Shown here piece by piece: positions 16,250 to 24,967 of a stretch of 64,000 bases of DNA (positions within the stretch are counted from its first letter, which is position 1; every line of letters starts with the position of its first letter). The notes under the pieces are model-generated. The model saw nothing but the letters and a program-made list of their open reading frames with translations. It ran no database searches and was not told the origin of the DNA. The position numbers were made by a program, and so were the translations under genes. Location of the stretch: assembly GCA_017889625.1 (NCBI GenBank), contig JAGGAD010000001.1, positions 45,079 through 109,078 of the forward strand, read 5' to 3'. Source of the stretch: Bacillota bacterium (GTDB lineage: Bacteria; Bacillota; Negativicutes; Sporomusales; CTSoil-080).

Positions 16250-17509
16250 ATGCTAACGGAGAAACTTGTGAGCTTTATTGTACGGAAACAAGTAAAAAAA
16301 TATTTCCGCCTTCAGCCAGCTGTAGCAGGAAAAATTTCGCTTAATAGAACCCCGCAAGCGCCGCTATTACTTTATTTGCATATTCCCTTTTGTGAAGAAC
16401 TCTGTACGTACTGTTCCTTCCATCGGGTGTTGTTTCAGGAAAGCATTGCCCGTGAGTACTTTGCAGCGCTACGGCAAGAAATTTATATGTACAAACAGGC
16501 AAATTATAATTTTCAAGCAGCATACATTGGCGGAGGAACACCGACCATTTTGCTTGATGAACTTGCTGAGACCATAAAATTAATCCGAAGCGTTTTTGCT
16601 ATCAATGAAATTTCGGTAGAGACAAACCCAAATCATTTAGATAGGGAAAAAATGCAGATACTTCAAGCTGCGGGGATAGAGCGATTGTCTGTAGGGGTTC
16701 AGTCATTTAATGATGATATTTTAAAATCAATTGGTCGATATGATAAATATGGGAGTGGTAAAGACATTATTCCAAAAATTCGAGACCTTCAGGGCTGGTT
16801 CAAAACCGTTAATATTGACATGATTTTCAACTTTCCGCTGCAGACAGAAGAAATGCTGAAGCAGGATTTAGTTATTATTCGAGATTTAAAAGTTGATCAA
16901 GTTACGTTTTATCCTCTGATGATTGCTGCAACTACTAGAAATGATATGGAAAGAAAAATCGGCATCGTTAATAATAAGCGCGGCAAAAAGTACTTTGAAA
17001 TGATAACGGCAGAGCTACAAAAGGAGTATCGGGCTAGCACTGCCTGGTGTTTTTCGAAAAACGATGCCTTGATTGACGAGTACGTTGTAAATTATGATGA
17101 ATATGCGGGAATTGGTAGTGGTGCGTTTGGCTATCTTAATGGAACGGTATACGCTAACCTATTTGACATACCTGAGTATATTAATCAGGTTAAACAGGAG
17201 AATTTTCCGGTTGTTGCTAAGCGGGAATTTAATAAAAAGTCGATAATGCTCTATGAATTTCTAATGCAATTTTTTGGGCAGTCGCTTAACTTAGCATATA
17301 TAAGAAAAAAGCATGGTTTCTGGGCGACGCTTTATCTTTATCCAATTATATTCTTTTTTCTAGTTGTGCGCGGACTAAAATCAACCGGAGAAGATGGGGG
17401 GTATATTGTTCGTAAGCCTTATTATGGAGTTATCATGATGCGGGAATTTTTTACGGCGGTAAATAACTTCCGTGACTATTGCCGGGCAAAAGTGAATAAT
17501 ATGCTGTAA
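16250..17509 (+). CDS. HemN/HemW-like radical SAM protein
   Basis: Radical SAM protein of 419 residues in the coproporphyrinogen III oxidase-like family. The cluster motif is HIPFCEELCTYCSFHR (CxxxCxxC, about residues 46-61), followed by YIGGGTPT (about 95-102), VETNPNHL (about 130-137) and ERLSVGVQSFND (about 153-164), all typical of HemN/HemW. The region from about residue 340 is unusual: a hydrophobic stretch ATLYLYPIIFFFLVVRGL, which reads like a membrane-attached segment, in place of the normal C-terminal domain. It may be a HutW/ChuW-like or otherwise specialised member. ATG 16250 follows GGAAGGAGG. Heme chemistry here is inference. Confidence 0.78.
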   Translation: MLTEKLVSFIVRKQVKKYFRLQPAVAGKISLNRTPQAPLLLYLHIPFCEELCTYCSFHRVLFQESIAREYFAALRQEIYMYKQANYNFQAAYIGGGTPTILLDELAETIKLIRSVFAINEISVETNPNHLDREKMQILQAAGIERLSVGVQSFNDDILKSIGRYDKYGSGKDIIPKIRDLQGWFKTVNIDMIFNFPLQTEEMLKQDLVIIRDLKVDQVTFYPLMIAATTRNDMERKIGIVNNKRGKKYFEMITAELQKEYRASTAWCFSKNDALIDEYVVNYDEYAGIGSGAFGYLNGTVYANLFDIPEYINQVKQENFPVVAKREFNKKSIMLYEFLMQFFGQSLNLAYIRKKHGFWATLYLYPIIFFFLVVRGLKSTGEDGGYIVRKPYYGVIMMREFFTAVNNFRDYCRAKVNNML

Positions 17510-17621
17510 AAATATTTTTATGTTGAATGCAATACAACTGTGATTAATTCATTAGGTTCCAATAGCGAGGTCCTGTCGTTAGCTATTAATAATGTGATGG
17601 ATACGTGCAGGGGGGATAGAG

Positions 17622-19742
17622 GTGGAGAAGCTAGGCGGAAAAGGGTATATAAATGTATTACAGGTGAATGATTATCGAAATAAACGTTGCCTTGATACTG
17701 AATATAGCGGGGTTAAAAAGCGTTGGCAAGAAATTGAAGATAGCAAGCTTAAATTTATTCAGGATAATGTAGATCCGCGCCGGTGTAATTTTATTGATCA
17801 TGAGGTAGCGGAGTCTTGGATAAGATCCCAGGAGATGGGGGTTAATCCTTATACCAAGACTATTGATCAGCGTTTAGATGGTGATAATGTTGCGAAAATT
17901 ATCCGTTCAAATCAGCATTTAGTTGATATTACCCAAGAATTGTTTGAATCTTTGCAATTAAACAATTTTGAACGAGCCACGAGCATTACATTATATTTGT
18001 TTGAAAAAAACGGAATTTTATTGTGGTATCAAGGCGAAATTTTGCGATTTGCGCCGGAATGCGATTCGCTGACCGGGCTGGTGTGGAGTGAGAAGACGGT
18101 AGGAACTTGCGCTCATATCTTGAGCATGCAGTTAAAACGTCCGGTTCATCTTTTGGGACCGGAGCATTACTGTTTAAGTTTTGAAAATTCTAGTGCATCG
18201 GCAGCGCCGATTTTAGATGATAAAGGCGATATAGTCGCGATATTAGTACTAGGACAGCATTTGAATAATATTCCGTTGGAATGTTTTTTAACATTAAGTT
18301 CGGATTCGTATGTGCTGGGGCTTACAACGGCGCTGGCGGCGGCAATTGAAAGTAAACTACGTCTTAATCAAAGTTATGATTATTTGGCAGTTGTAAATAA
18401 TCGTTTAAAATCGACTGATTATACGCTTACGGCGATGTTGGGGACTATTGATGAAGGGATAGTTATCATTGACAAAGTAGGAAAAATAGTCCTCCTAAAT
18501 ACGGAAGGCCGGAAGATATTGCGAATTGGGGATGGGGTAAAATCTAAGGGCAGTATTGATGAGTTTGTGAACCGGCGGTCGCGGCTGATGTCGCTTGTTT
18601 TAATGGGCGAAGATACTGAGGTAGTGGAAACGATTTATAACGGTAGTGACGAAATGTCGTATCTGGTAAGTATTCGCCCAATCAGGGATTTGGGCAGCAA
18701 AGAAATTGAAGGAGCGGTACTAAAACTTGGCAATATTGAAAAGGTAAGTTGCGTAGCGGTTAATAAGTCGGTTGGTACCGCTAGTTTTACTTTTGAAGAA
18801 TTAGTTGGGGAGAGCAAAGTTTTTAAGCAATCGGTAGCACTGGGAAAGAAATTTGCAGTTTCACCGGAAAATATTTTGTTAACCGGCGAAAGCGGAACCG
18901 GTAAAGAACTTTTTGCCCAGGCCATTCATAACCGTAATCGCTCGCAAGGGCCGTTTATGGCGGTAAACTGTGCTGCCGTTCCTAAGGAACTAATTGAGAG
19001 TGAATTATTTGGATATGAAGGCGGAAGTTTTACCGGAGCTGAACGTAACGGTAAGCCGGGTAAGATTGAGTTGGCACATGGTGGAACCTTGTTCTTAGAT
19101 GAGATTGGGGATATGCCGATGGAACTGCAGGCAGTATTGTTGCGCGTTCTCGAAGATAAGCAAGTAATGCGGGTGGGGGGGCGACGGTATAAACGTGTAG
19201 ACTTTCGAGTTGTTGCTGCAACCAATAAAGATCTTTTCCAAATGGTTAAGGAAAATCTTTTCCGAGAAGATTTGTATTTTAGGCTGGCGGTATTGACGGT
19301 TACTCTTCCGACATTGCGTCAAAGAGAACACGATGTTGAATTGCTGAGTCAATATTTTATTAGAAAGTATTGTAAAAAAGTTAACTGGAGTATGATGGAA
19401 ATAACCCCGGCGGCGCTACAAATTTTGAACGGTTATAGTTGGCCCGGTAATGTACGGCAATTGGAAAATGCTATTATCTATGCCGCTAATACGGCCCAGA
19501 ATCAGCTTATCGAACCAGACAATCTGCCGCCGCTGGTGACGACAAACTGCGGTTCGATGAAAGCGGAGGGAAGCGGTGTTAAGGACGAAATATATACAAT
19601 TGAAACCATGGAGCGGGTTATTATTGAAAATGCGTTGTATAAAACTAAGAATAACATAACCAAGGCGGCCGAATTAGTGGGGTTGGGTAAGTCGACCCTA
19701 TATCGTAAATTAAAAGAATACAATATTAATGTTGATGATTGA
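17622..19742 (+). CDS. Sigma-54-dependent activator (AcoR-type, GAF-PAS-AAA-Fis)
   Basis: Enhancer-binding protein of 706 residues. An N-terminal region with SWIRSQEMGVNP (about 68-79) and a GAF-like sensor (about 90-250) is typical of the AcoR group; a PAS-like domain follows (LGTIDEGIVIIDKVGKIVLLN-type, about 275-370). The AAA+ domain (about 395-625) has Walker A GESGTGKELFAQ, the sigma-54 contact loop in GSFTGAERNG, Walker B GGTLFLDEIGDMP and arginine-finger region LFREDLYFRLAV. The C-terminal Fis helix-turn-helix is NITKAAELVGLGKSTLYRKL. GTG start follows a GGGGGG site. It lies just upstream of a -24/-12 promoter and is the likely activator of the adjacent Mo/W enzyme operon. Confidence 0.93.
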   Translation: MEKLGGKGYINVLQVNDYRNKRCLDTEYSGVKKRWQEIEDSKLKFIQDNVDPRRCNFIDHEVAESWIRSQEMGVNPYTKTIDQRLDGDNVAKIIRSNQHLVDITQELFESLQLNNFERATSITLYLFEKNGILLWYQGEILRFAPECDSLTGLVWSEKTVGTCAHILSMQLKRPVHLLGPEHYCLSFENSSASAAPILDDKGDIVAILVLGQHLNNIPLECFLTLSSDSYVLGLTTALAAAIESKLRLNQSYDYLAVVNNRLKSTDYTLTAMLGTIDEGIVIIDKVGKIVLLNTEGRKILRIGDGVKSKGSIDEFVNRRSRLMSLVLMGEDTEVVETIYNGSDEMSYLVSIRPIRDLGSKEIEGAVLKLGNIEKVSCVAVNKSVGTASFTFEELVGESKVFKQSVALGKKFAVSPENILLTGESGTGKELFAQAIHNRNRSQGPFMAVNCAAVPKELIESELFGYEGGSFTGAERNGKPGKIELAHGGTLFLDEIGDMPMELQAVLLRVLEDKQVMRVGGRRYKRVDFRVVAATNKDLFQMVKENLFREDLYFRLAVLTVTLPTLRQREHDVELLSQYFIRKYCKKVNWSMMEITPAALQILNGYSWPGNVRQLENAIIYAANTAQNQLIEPDNLPPLVTTNCGSMKAEGSGVKDEIYTIETMERVIIENALYKTKNNITKAAELVGLGKSTLYRKLKEYNINVDD

Positions 19743-19815
19743 ATAAGGCTACTAAAGGCGCTCCACTTACTGGATGTTTGCCTGGGAAAAATGATACGGG
19801 ATTAATATAATTCTC

Positions 19816-19851
19816 AAAAGTGTACGGTAGTTCTTTAAATGGTACACTTTT
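19816..19851. promoter_or_regulatory. 10-bp inverted repeat: candidate activator site or terminator
   Basis: AAAAGTGTAC (19816-19825) and GTACACTTTT (19842-19851) are exact reverse complements with 16 bases between. It lies about 50-85 bases upstream of the -24/-12 promoter. That is a plausible place for the enhancer-binding protein to dock; it could instead be a weak terminator of the activator gene. Confidence 0.5.
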
Positions 19852-19900
19852 GCAGGCTGGCTGATGGCGATGAACATAGCCAAAGTGAGCATCGCGCTAT

Positions 19901-19916
19901 TGGCACGTATGTTGCT
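19901..19916 (+). promoter_or_regulatory. Sigma-54 (-24/-12) promoter
   Basis: TGGCACGTATGTTGCT matches the sigma-54 consensus TGGCACG-N4-TTGCW at every defined position, with the GG and GC pairs 12 bases apart. Transcription should start near 19927, leaving a leader of about 93 bases before the oxidoreductase gene at 20020. The sigma-54 activator gene ends just upstream. Confidence 0.88.
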
Positions 19917-20019
19917 AATTATTTAGATGTTAGTAAATTACTACGGAAGCTGGGGGTGATTAAAAACTTTTATCGTAGCGGTTTCGACGGTATTCCCAAG
20001 GAATAGAGGAGGAAAGAGT

Positions 20020-22347
20020 ATGTCCGAAGAGCTTAATAAGGAACTGTATAGAACCGAGAGCCGTTGGCAAGAGGGCGAATATACAGTAACTCGTACTTCA
20101 GTCTGGACTGCCCCGGGGTGCCATAATGGCTGCGGTGTACTACTATATAGTAAAAACGGTAAACTAGAGAAAATCGAGGGTGATCCCAATGCGCCATTTA
20201 ATCGTGGACGCCTTTGTTTACGCTGTATAAATATGATTGAACAGGTGTATAGCAGTGAACGGTTGAAATGGCCGCTTAAGAGAGTGGGGGAAAAAGGCGA
20301 AAACAAGTGGCAGCGTATTACTTGGGATGAGGCCTATGACATTATCGAGAATAAATATAATGAAATAAAAGACAATCATGGCGTGGAAAGTATCGTATCA
20401 TTAGTTGGCACTGGGCGAAATTCGATGTGGCAGCCAGCAGTAATTACCCGGGCTATATTTGGCAGTCCTAATTTATCGTTTGGTTTTTTGAGCGGTGATT
20501 CTTGTTATCAGCCTCGGATGACGGCGAACTTGATAAAGTTGGGCGATTGTGTCATCAGCGATTGCTCGCAGGCGCATCCCTTGCGGGAAAAGAACCCCGA
20601 ATGGGAGAAACCTGAGGTCATTGTGGTATGGGGAAATAATCCGCTTGTATCTAACGGCGATGGGTTTATAGGCCACTGGCTTGTAGATATGATGCGGTTA
20701 GGAACAAAACTGATTGTTATTGATCCGGCGCTAACTTGGCTGGCTGCTAAAGCGGATATTTGGTTGAGAGTCAGACCGGGGTCGGATGCAGCATTGGCGA
20801 TGGCATTTCTTAATGTAATTATTAATGAGGATCTATACGATCATGATTTTGTTGAGACATGGACCTATGGTTTTGATGATCTAGTGGAACGGGTTCAGGA
20901 ATATTCGCCTGAAAAAGTTGCGGATATTACTTGGATACCGAAAGAACAGATTATTGAAGCTGCACGGATGTATGCTAAAGCTAAGCCAGCAGCTATTCAA
21001 TGGGGACTAGCCGTAGATATGCAAATGGCGGCGATGGAAGCTTCAAGCGCAATTACTGATTTGATGGCAATGACGGGAAACATTGATGTGCCAGGCGGTA
21101 ATATTATTCAGCGCTATGCGTATAACAGAAGTAAAAAGTATGGTAGTGCGATTGAATATATTTCTGAGGAAATGTTGCTAAAACGTATTGGTACTTATGA
21201 GTCGCCGATCCATGAGTCTGGGTATACCCCGTTTATTCCACCGGATAAACTTTTGGAGTGTTTAGAAACAGGCCGGCCGTATCCGGTTCAGATGTTATGG
21301 CTGCAGGGAACTAACCCGATAGCCAATATGGCGGGTGAAGCGCCGCGGGTTTATGCTGCAATGAAGAAAGTACCGTTTTGCGTTGCTGTTGACCTGTTTA
21401 TGACGCCGTCAGCGGTCGCGTTTGCTGATGTGATACTGCCAGCAGCTATGAGTGTAGAACGGGATAGTTTCAGGGCCTGGTGGACGCCGCTGAGGTCTAT
21501 TACTAAGGGCGCCGAGCTTTACGAGCAATGCAAATCGGATGAAGAAATTGTGCTTGATTTAGGAAAGCGGATTAGGCCGGATCGTTTTTCACAATATAAC
21601 AATATAAAGGAATATTTGGATCAGCTGTTGCAGGAAGACGGAGGAGTCGACTATGATTTTGATACGTTAGTAGAAAAAGTAAATGATTTTTGGGATTGGG
21701 ATTATACCTATAAAAAATATGAAAAAGGTATGCTGCGCAAAGACGAGCAGCCTGGCTTTGTAACGCCTACCGGATTATATGAATTTACTTCGCCACTGTT
21801 TGATGTATGGGGCTTCGACATGCTGCCTAAACATATCGAACCGGTTGAAGGTCCGTACACTACTCCTGAGTTAATGCGCGAATATCCGTTTGTTTTAACA
21901 ACTGGTAACCGGCTATGGGGATGCTTCCATTCGGAGCATCGGCAAATGCCAACAATGCGGGAAGTCCATCCAGATCCAATGATGGACATTAATCCTAAAG
22001 CCGCTGACAAGTTGGGAATTAATGAAGGGGATTGGGTTTGGCTGGAAAATAGGCGGGGACGCTGCAAGCAGAAGGCTAGATTTAATGTGGGGCTTGATCC
22101 TAGAGTGGTGCGGGGGGAACATGGGTGGTGGTTCCCGGAAAAAGAAGGAGCCGAACCTACGTTATTCGGCGTGTTTGACAGCAATATAAATAATCTCACA
22201 ACTATGGGCGTGCACGGGCCCACTCATTATGGTGCTCCATATAAATCTACCATTTGCAAGGTATATAAAGTTACAGAGGAAAATGACCGTGTGTCACCGA
22301 CTGAGATAGTAACCCGTAGGGGGGGCTTTAGCTATGCAAAAAAATGA
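20020..22347 (+). CDS. Mo/W-bis-MGD oxidoreductase, catalytic subunit
   Basis: Member of the DMSO reductase superfamily, 775 residues. The N-terminal FeS region has CHNGCGVLLY (about residues 31-40) and CLRC (about 66-69), so the CxxC of the usual CxxCxxxC is not in its normal place. EGDPNAPFNRGRLC is standard. The probable metal ligand is Cys in SGDSCYQPRM (about 166), the type used by polysulfide/thiosulfate reductases and acetylene hydratase. Bis-MGD contacts include VIVVWGNNPLVSN and KLIVIDPALTWLAAKADIWL. No Tat signal, so cytoplasmic. Overlaps the ferredoxin gene by 14 bases. Substrate unknown. Confidence 0.88.
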   Translation: MSEELNKELYRTESRWQEGEYTVTRTSVWTAPGCHNGCGVLLYSKNGKLEKIEGDPNAPFNRGRLCLRCINMIEQVYSSERLKWPLKRVGEKGENKWQRITWDEAYDIIENKYNEIKDNHGVESIVSLVGTGRNSMWQPAVITRAIFGSPNLSFGFLSGDSCYQPRMTANLIKLGDCVISDCSQAHPLREKNPEWEKPEVIVVWGNNPLVSNGDGFIGHWLVDMMRLGTKLIVIDPALTWLAAKADIWLRVRPGSDAALAMAFLNVIINEDLYDHDFVETWTYGFDDLVERVQEYSPEKVADITWIPKEQIIEAARMYAKAKPAAIQWGLAVDMQMAAMEASSAITDLMAMTGNIDVPGGNIIQRYAYNRSKKYGSAIEYISEEMLLKRIGTYESPIHESGYTPFIPPDKLLECLETGRPYPVQMLWLQGTNPIANMAGEAPRVYAAMKKVPFCVAVDLFMTPSAVAFADVILPAAMSVERDSFRAWWTPLRSITKGAELYEQCKSDEEIVLDLGKRIRPDRFSQYNNIKEYLDQLLQEDGGVDYDFDTLVEKVNDFWDWDYTYKKYEKGMLRKDEQPGFVTPTGLYEFTSPLFDVWGFDMLPKHIEPVEGPYTTPELMREYPFVLTTGNRLWGCFHSEHRQMPTMREVHPDPMMDINPKAADKLGINEGDWVWLENRRGRCKQKARFNVGLDPRVVRGEHGWWFPEKEGAEPTLFGVFDSNINNLTTMGVHGPTHYGAPYKSTICKVYKVTEENDRVSPTEIVTRRGGFSYAKK

Positions 22348-22684
22348 TGACGCTGTCCGGTATGGATTGTTGATTGACTATGAATTTTGCACGAATTGCC
22401 ATACTTGTGAAGTGGCCTGTAAAAAAGAATTAGGGTTAAAATCTGGTGAATATGGCATTAAAGTACTTGAAGACGGACCACGGCAGAATGGTGATGGCAA
22501 ATGGGAATGGAGTTATCTACCAGTGCCTACTTCGCTATGTGATCTTTGTGAAAAACGGGTTGCTGAAGGGCGTAAACCGACCTGTGTGCATCATTGTCAG
22601 AGTGGAATCATGTATTATGGTCCAGTCGAAGAACTTGTCAAAAAGATGGCTGACAAGCCTAAAATGGTACTGTACTCTAAATAA
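22334..22684 (+). CDS. Ferredoxin-like electron-transfer subunit (two FeS sites)
   Basis: FeS protein of 116 residues, translated from an ATG inside the end of the catalytic subunit gene, so the two are coupled. CTNCHTCEVACKKELG (residues 17-32) gives a first [4Fe-4S] site; CDLCEKRVAEG then CVHHC (about 76-95, spacing C-x2-C-x11-C-x3-C) gives a second site of the DMSO-reductase B-subunit type. It is much shorter than normal four-cluster B subunits, and no membrane subunit follows, so the complex is probably soluble and hands electrons to or from a cytoplasmic carrier. Confidence 0.85.
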   Translation: MQKNDDAVRYGLLIDYEFCTNCHTCEVACKKELGLKSGEYGIKVLEDGPRQNGDGKWEWSYLPVPTSLCDLCEKRVAEGRKPTCVHHCQSGIMYYGPVEELVKKMADKPKMVLYSK

Positions 22685-22710
22685 GAGTAGTTAAAAGGGA
22701 GGAGAGGCTT

Positions 22711-22854
22711 GTGTGTAGTAATAACAAGGGTGGTTTTGTGCCGCCGGATGCCAGTAAACTAGTGGTGCGTTGTCCGGTCTGCAAGACGTTTAATTCACCG
22801 AAAAATCTAAAATGCAAAAAGTGTGGAGAGGCTATGTTGAAAAAGGAGGAGTGA
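22711..22854 (+). CDS. Zinc-ribbon microprotein 1 (47 aa)
   Basis: Small protein starting at GTG 22711 with GGGAGGAG upstream, 27 bases after the ferredoxin gene. It starts MCSNNKGG and carries RCPVCKTFNSPKNLKCKKCG, a CxxC-x10-CxxC zinc ribbon, then a short charged tail. It is clearly a paralogue of the proteins at 23125 and 23353. Too short for most gene finders. Likely cotranscribed with the Mo/W enzyme. Role unknown; such rubredoxin-like ribbons may bind Zn or Fe. Confidence 0.75.
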   Translation: MCSNNKGGFVPPDASKLVVRCPVCKTFNSPKNLKCKKCGEAMLKKEE

Positions 22855-23124
22855 AAGCTAAACTAGTAAAAAAATTCATTGCTAAAAAATAAAGAAGATG
22901 AGTTAGCATGAAAAATAACTTAAATTGAAGAAAAAAAGGCACATTAAACTAGGCTGCTTAAAGACCTAAAAAAGTAAGCCTTAAATTAAGAGCAGTTTGC
23001 GACTTACCTCATCGTGCTTTGAGCATATCTTCCTCAAAATAATATTAACAAAGTGGTGAAAGCCGCACACCATTTTTTCATTACTATTTGTGTCGCCAGC
23101 GGTAGCGGCGAAATGGAGGTTGTT
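22855..23124. other. Intergenic stretch before zinc-ribbon 2
   Basis: A+T-rich, no convincing open frame. A short hairpin TCGCC/GGCGA lies at about 23092-23110 just before the ribosome site of the next gene. No clear terminator or promoter could be assigned. Confidence 0.4.
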
Positions 23125-23256
23125 ATGTGTTTTAGACCGCCTGAATTAAGTAAATTAATGACGCAATGTCCTGCGTGTAAAACATTTAATCCCCCCAAAA
23201 ATACAAAATGCAAAAAGTGTGGGGCAGATTTACCGGCAAAACCAGACAAAAAATAA
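23125..23256 (+). CDS. Zinc-ribbon microprotein 2 (43 aa)
   Basis: ATG 23125 has GGAGG 7 bases upstream. The 43-residue product starts MCFRPPELSKLMTQ and has CPACKTFNPPKNTKCKKCGA, nearly identical to the ribbon of the preceding protein (CPVCKTFNSPKNLKCKKCGE), then LPAKPDKK. The same frame is open further upstream but without a ribosome site. A terminator follows, so it is probably transcribed separately from the third copy. Role unknown. Confidence 0.75.
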   Translation: MCFRPPELSKLMTQCPACKTFNPPKNTKCKKCGADLPAKPDKK

Positions 23257-23272
23257 ATATTTACTTTAGGGG

Positions 23273-23310
23273 AAAAGATTCTTTCCGATTAGCGGGGGAA
23301 TCTTTTTCAG
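23273..23310 (+). terminator. Intrinsic terminator between zinc-ribbon genes 2 and 3
   Basis: AAAAGATTC and GAATCTTTT pair perfectly around a 16-base loop, followed by TC. It separates the second and third microprotein genes. Confidence 0.7.
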
Positions 23311-23352
23311 CATAGCGAGTAAACAGTTTTGCTGGCGGTAAGGAGGAAAGAC

Positions 23353-23631
23353 ATGTGCTGGGTATGTAATCCTTTTTGTGGCAAGTGTAAACCGCCCTTG
23401 AAAATTATTAAATGTTCGGTCTGTAATGCTAACAATTTATCCAATGGGGAAAAATGCAATAAATGTGGGGCGAATTTACCGGAATTGCCGGAGGGGCCGG
23501 CCGTGTTGTGTGCTTATAGTGGTCAAATATGCACAAATCCGTGTGATAAGCATAAAAAAGCCCCTATAAGGGGGGAACCGCGCCCTTGCAGGTGGAACAC
23601 TCCGCCCAAGAAAAAACCAGAGATGACTTAG
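23353..23631 (+). CDS. Zinc-ribbon protein 3 (92 aa, Cys-rich)
   Basis: ATG 23353 follows AAGGAGGAAAG. It starts MCWVCNPFCGKCKPP, then KCSVCNANNLSNGEKCNKCG, the same ribbon as its two neighbours, followed by a unique C-terminal extension with further Cys (AVLCAYSGQICTNPCDKHKK, RPCRWN). In total 12 Cys in 92 residues, enough for two or three metal sites. It lies directly upstream of the hydrogenase operon (54 bases before the hydrogenase ATG). Role unknown; link to FeS or hydrogenase assembly is only suggested by position. Confidence 0.78.
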   Translation: MCWVCNPFCGKCKPPLKIIKCSVCNANNLSNGEKCNKCGANLPELPEGPAVLCAYSGQICTNPCDKHKKAPIRGEPRPCRWNTPPKKKPEMT

Positions 23632-23685
23632 TTATAGGTAATTATGGGAGTTCATAATGAATTTAAAGGGGGGAGAAAACAGCGA

Positions 23686-24942
23686 ATGATGGGATTGCAG
23701 GAAAATGAATTTCGGGGCATTATCCAAATTGATAAAAAAGCCTGTAAAGGGTGTGATGGTTGCAAAAGTGTGTGCCCAACTGGGGCTATAGAAGGGAAAT
23801 ATGGTGCAAATCATACTATTAATCAGGAAAAATGTATTGACTGTGGGCAGTGTCTAATTAATTGTCCATTTGGAGCTCCCATTGACACAATTGATATGGT
23901 AGATCAAGTTATGGCACGACTTATAGATAAATCAACCACTGTTGTGGCAACTATTGCTCCGTCTGTTCGGGTGGCAATTGGCGAAGAATTTGGCATGGAA
24001 CCGGGAACTTTGGCGACGGCCAAGCTTTATGGGGCCTTAAAGCAAGTCGGGTTTAAAATATTAGATACTAATTTTACAGCTGATATGACAATCATGGAAG
24101 AAGGTACAGAATTAGTAGAAAAGCTGCGCCATTATTTTCTGGGGGAAGACACTGTCACTCCAGTGGGGCCGTTGCCGCAGTTAACATCTTGTTGTCCCGG
24201 GTGGGTGCATTATGCAGAACTCAACAACCCTGGCGTTCTAAAACATATGTCTTCAGCTAAGTCGCCGATGATGATGGCCGGTGCTTTAGCCAAAACATAT
24301 GGAGCACAAAACATTTGGGGCGTCGATCCGCAACAAATATATGTAGTAGGAATTATGCCGTGCACTGCTAAAAAGTTTGAAGCATCCCGGCCTGAATTTT
24401 ATAATGCCGCCCAATATTGGGGGAAAAGGGGCAGAACGGGAAATTACCCTGATATAGATACAGTGTTGACCACCCGTGACTTGGCGCGGTTATTGAAAAA
24501 GTTAAATATTGATTTGCAAGCTGTAGCTGAGATTACCGACGCGGATAATCCGCTTGCGCAATATAGCGGAGCTGGAACAATCTTTGGTAATACCGGCGGG
24601 GTAATGGAAGCTGCGCTTAGAACTGCCTACTTTGTTATTACTGGGCAAGAGCTTCCTATTCTTTCATTTGAGCCAGTCCGGGGACTTAACGGCGTAAAAA
24701 AAACCGATATTTCGTTGCATGATGCTCAAACCGGAAAAGACTTTATCTTAAAAGTAGCAGTGGTAAACGGAATAAAAGAGAACTTAACTAGTGTCATTGA
24801 AGAAGTTGAGGCAGGCAACTCCCCGTATCATTTTATTGAGATTATGAATTGCCCTGGGGGGTGTGTTAACGGCGGCGGACAGCCGACAAATCCAATGGGG
24901 ACAGCCTGGATTGATAAATATAAAGCACTGTTGCCATGGTAA
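23686..24942 (+). CDS. [FeFe] hydrogenase catalytic subunit
   Basis: Hydrogenase large subunit of 418 residues, Desulfovibrio HydA-like. Two [4Fe-4S] motifs at the N-terminus, CKGCDGCKSVCP (about 20-31) and CIDCGQCLINCP (about 50-61). All three H-cluster motifs are intact: TSCCPGW (about 167), MPCTAKKFE (about 225) and MNCPGGCVNGGGQP (about 387). It has no signal peptide; export is expected by piggyback on the Tat signal of the small subunit encoded next. ATG 23686 has AAGGGGGGAG ten bases upstream. Consumes or makes H2, with electrons passing to the cytochrome b encoded by the third gene of the operon. Confidence 0.95.
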   Translation: MMGLQENEFRGIIQIDKKACKGCDGCKSVCPTGAIEGKYGANHTINQEKCIDCGQCLINCPFGAPIDTIDMVDQVMARLIDKSTTVVATIAPSVRVAIGEEFGMEPGTLATAKLYGALKQVGFKILDTNFTADMTIMEEGTELVEKLRHYFLGEDTVTPVGPLPQLTSCCPGWVHYAELNNPGVLKHMSSAKSPMMMAGALAKTYGAQNIWGVDPQQIYVVGIMPCTAKKFEASRPEFYNAAQYWGKRGRTGNYPDIDTVLTTRDLARLLKKLNIDLQAVAEITDADNPLAQYSGAGTIFGNTGGVMEAALRTAYFVITGQELPILSFEPVRGLNGVKKTDISLHDAQTGKDFILKVAVVNGIKENLTSVIEEVEAGNSPYHFIEIMNCPGGCVNGGGQPTNPMGTAWIDKYKALLPW

Positions 24943-24967
24943 TAGGCTGAAGAAAGGGGGAAATAAG

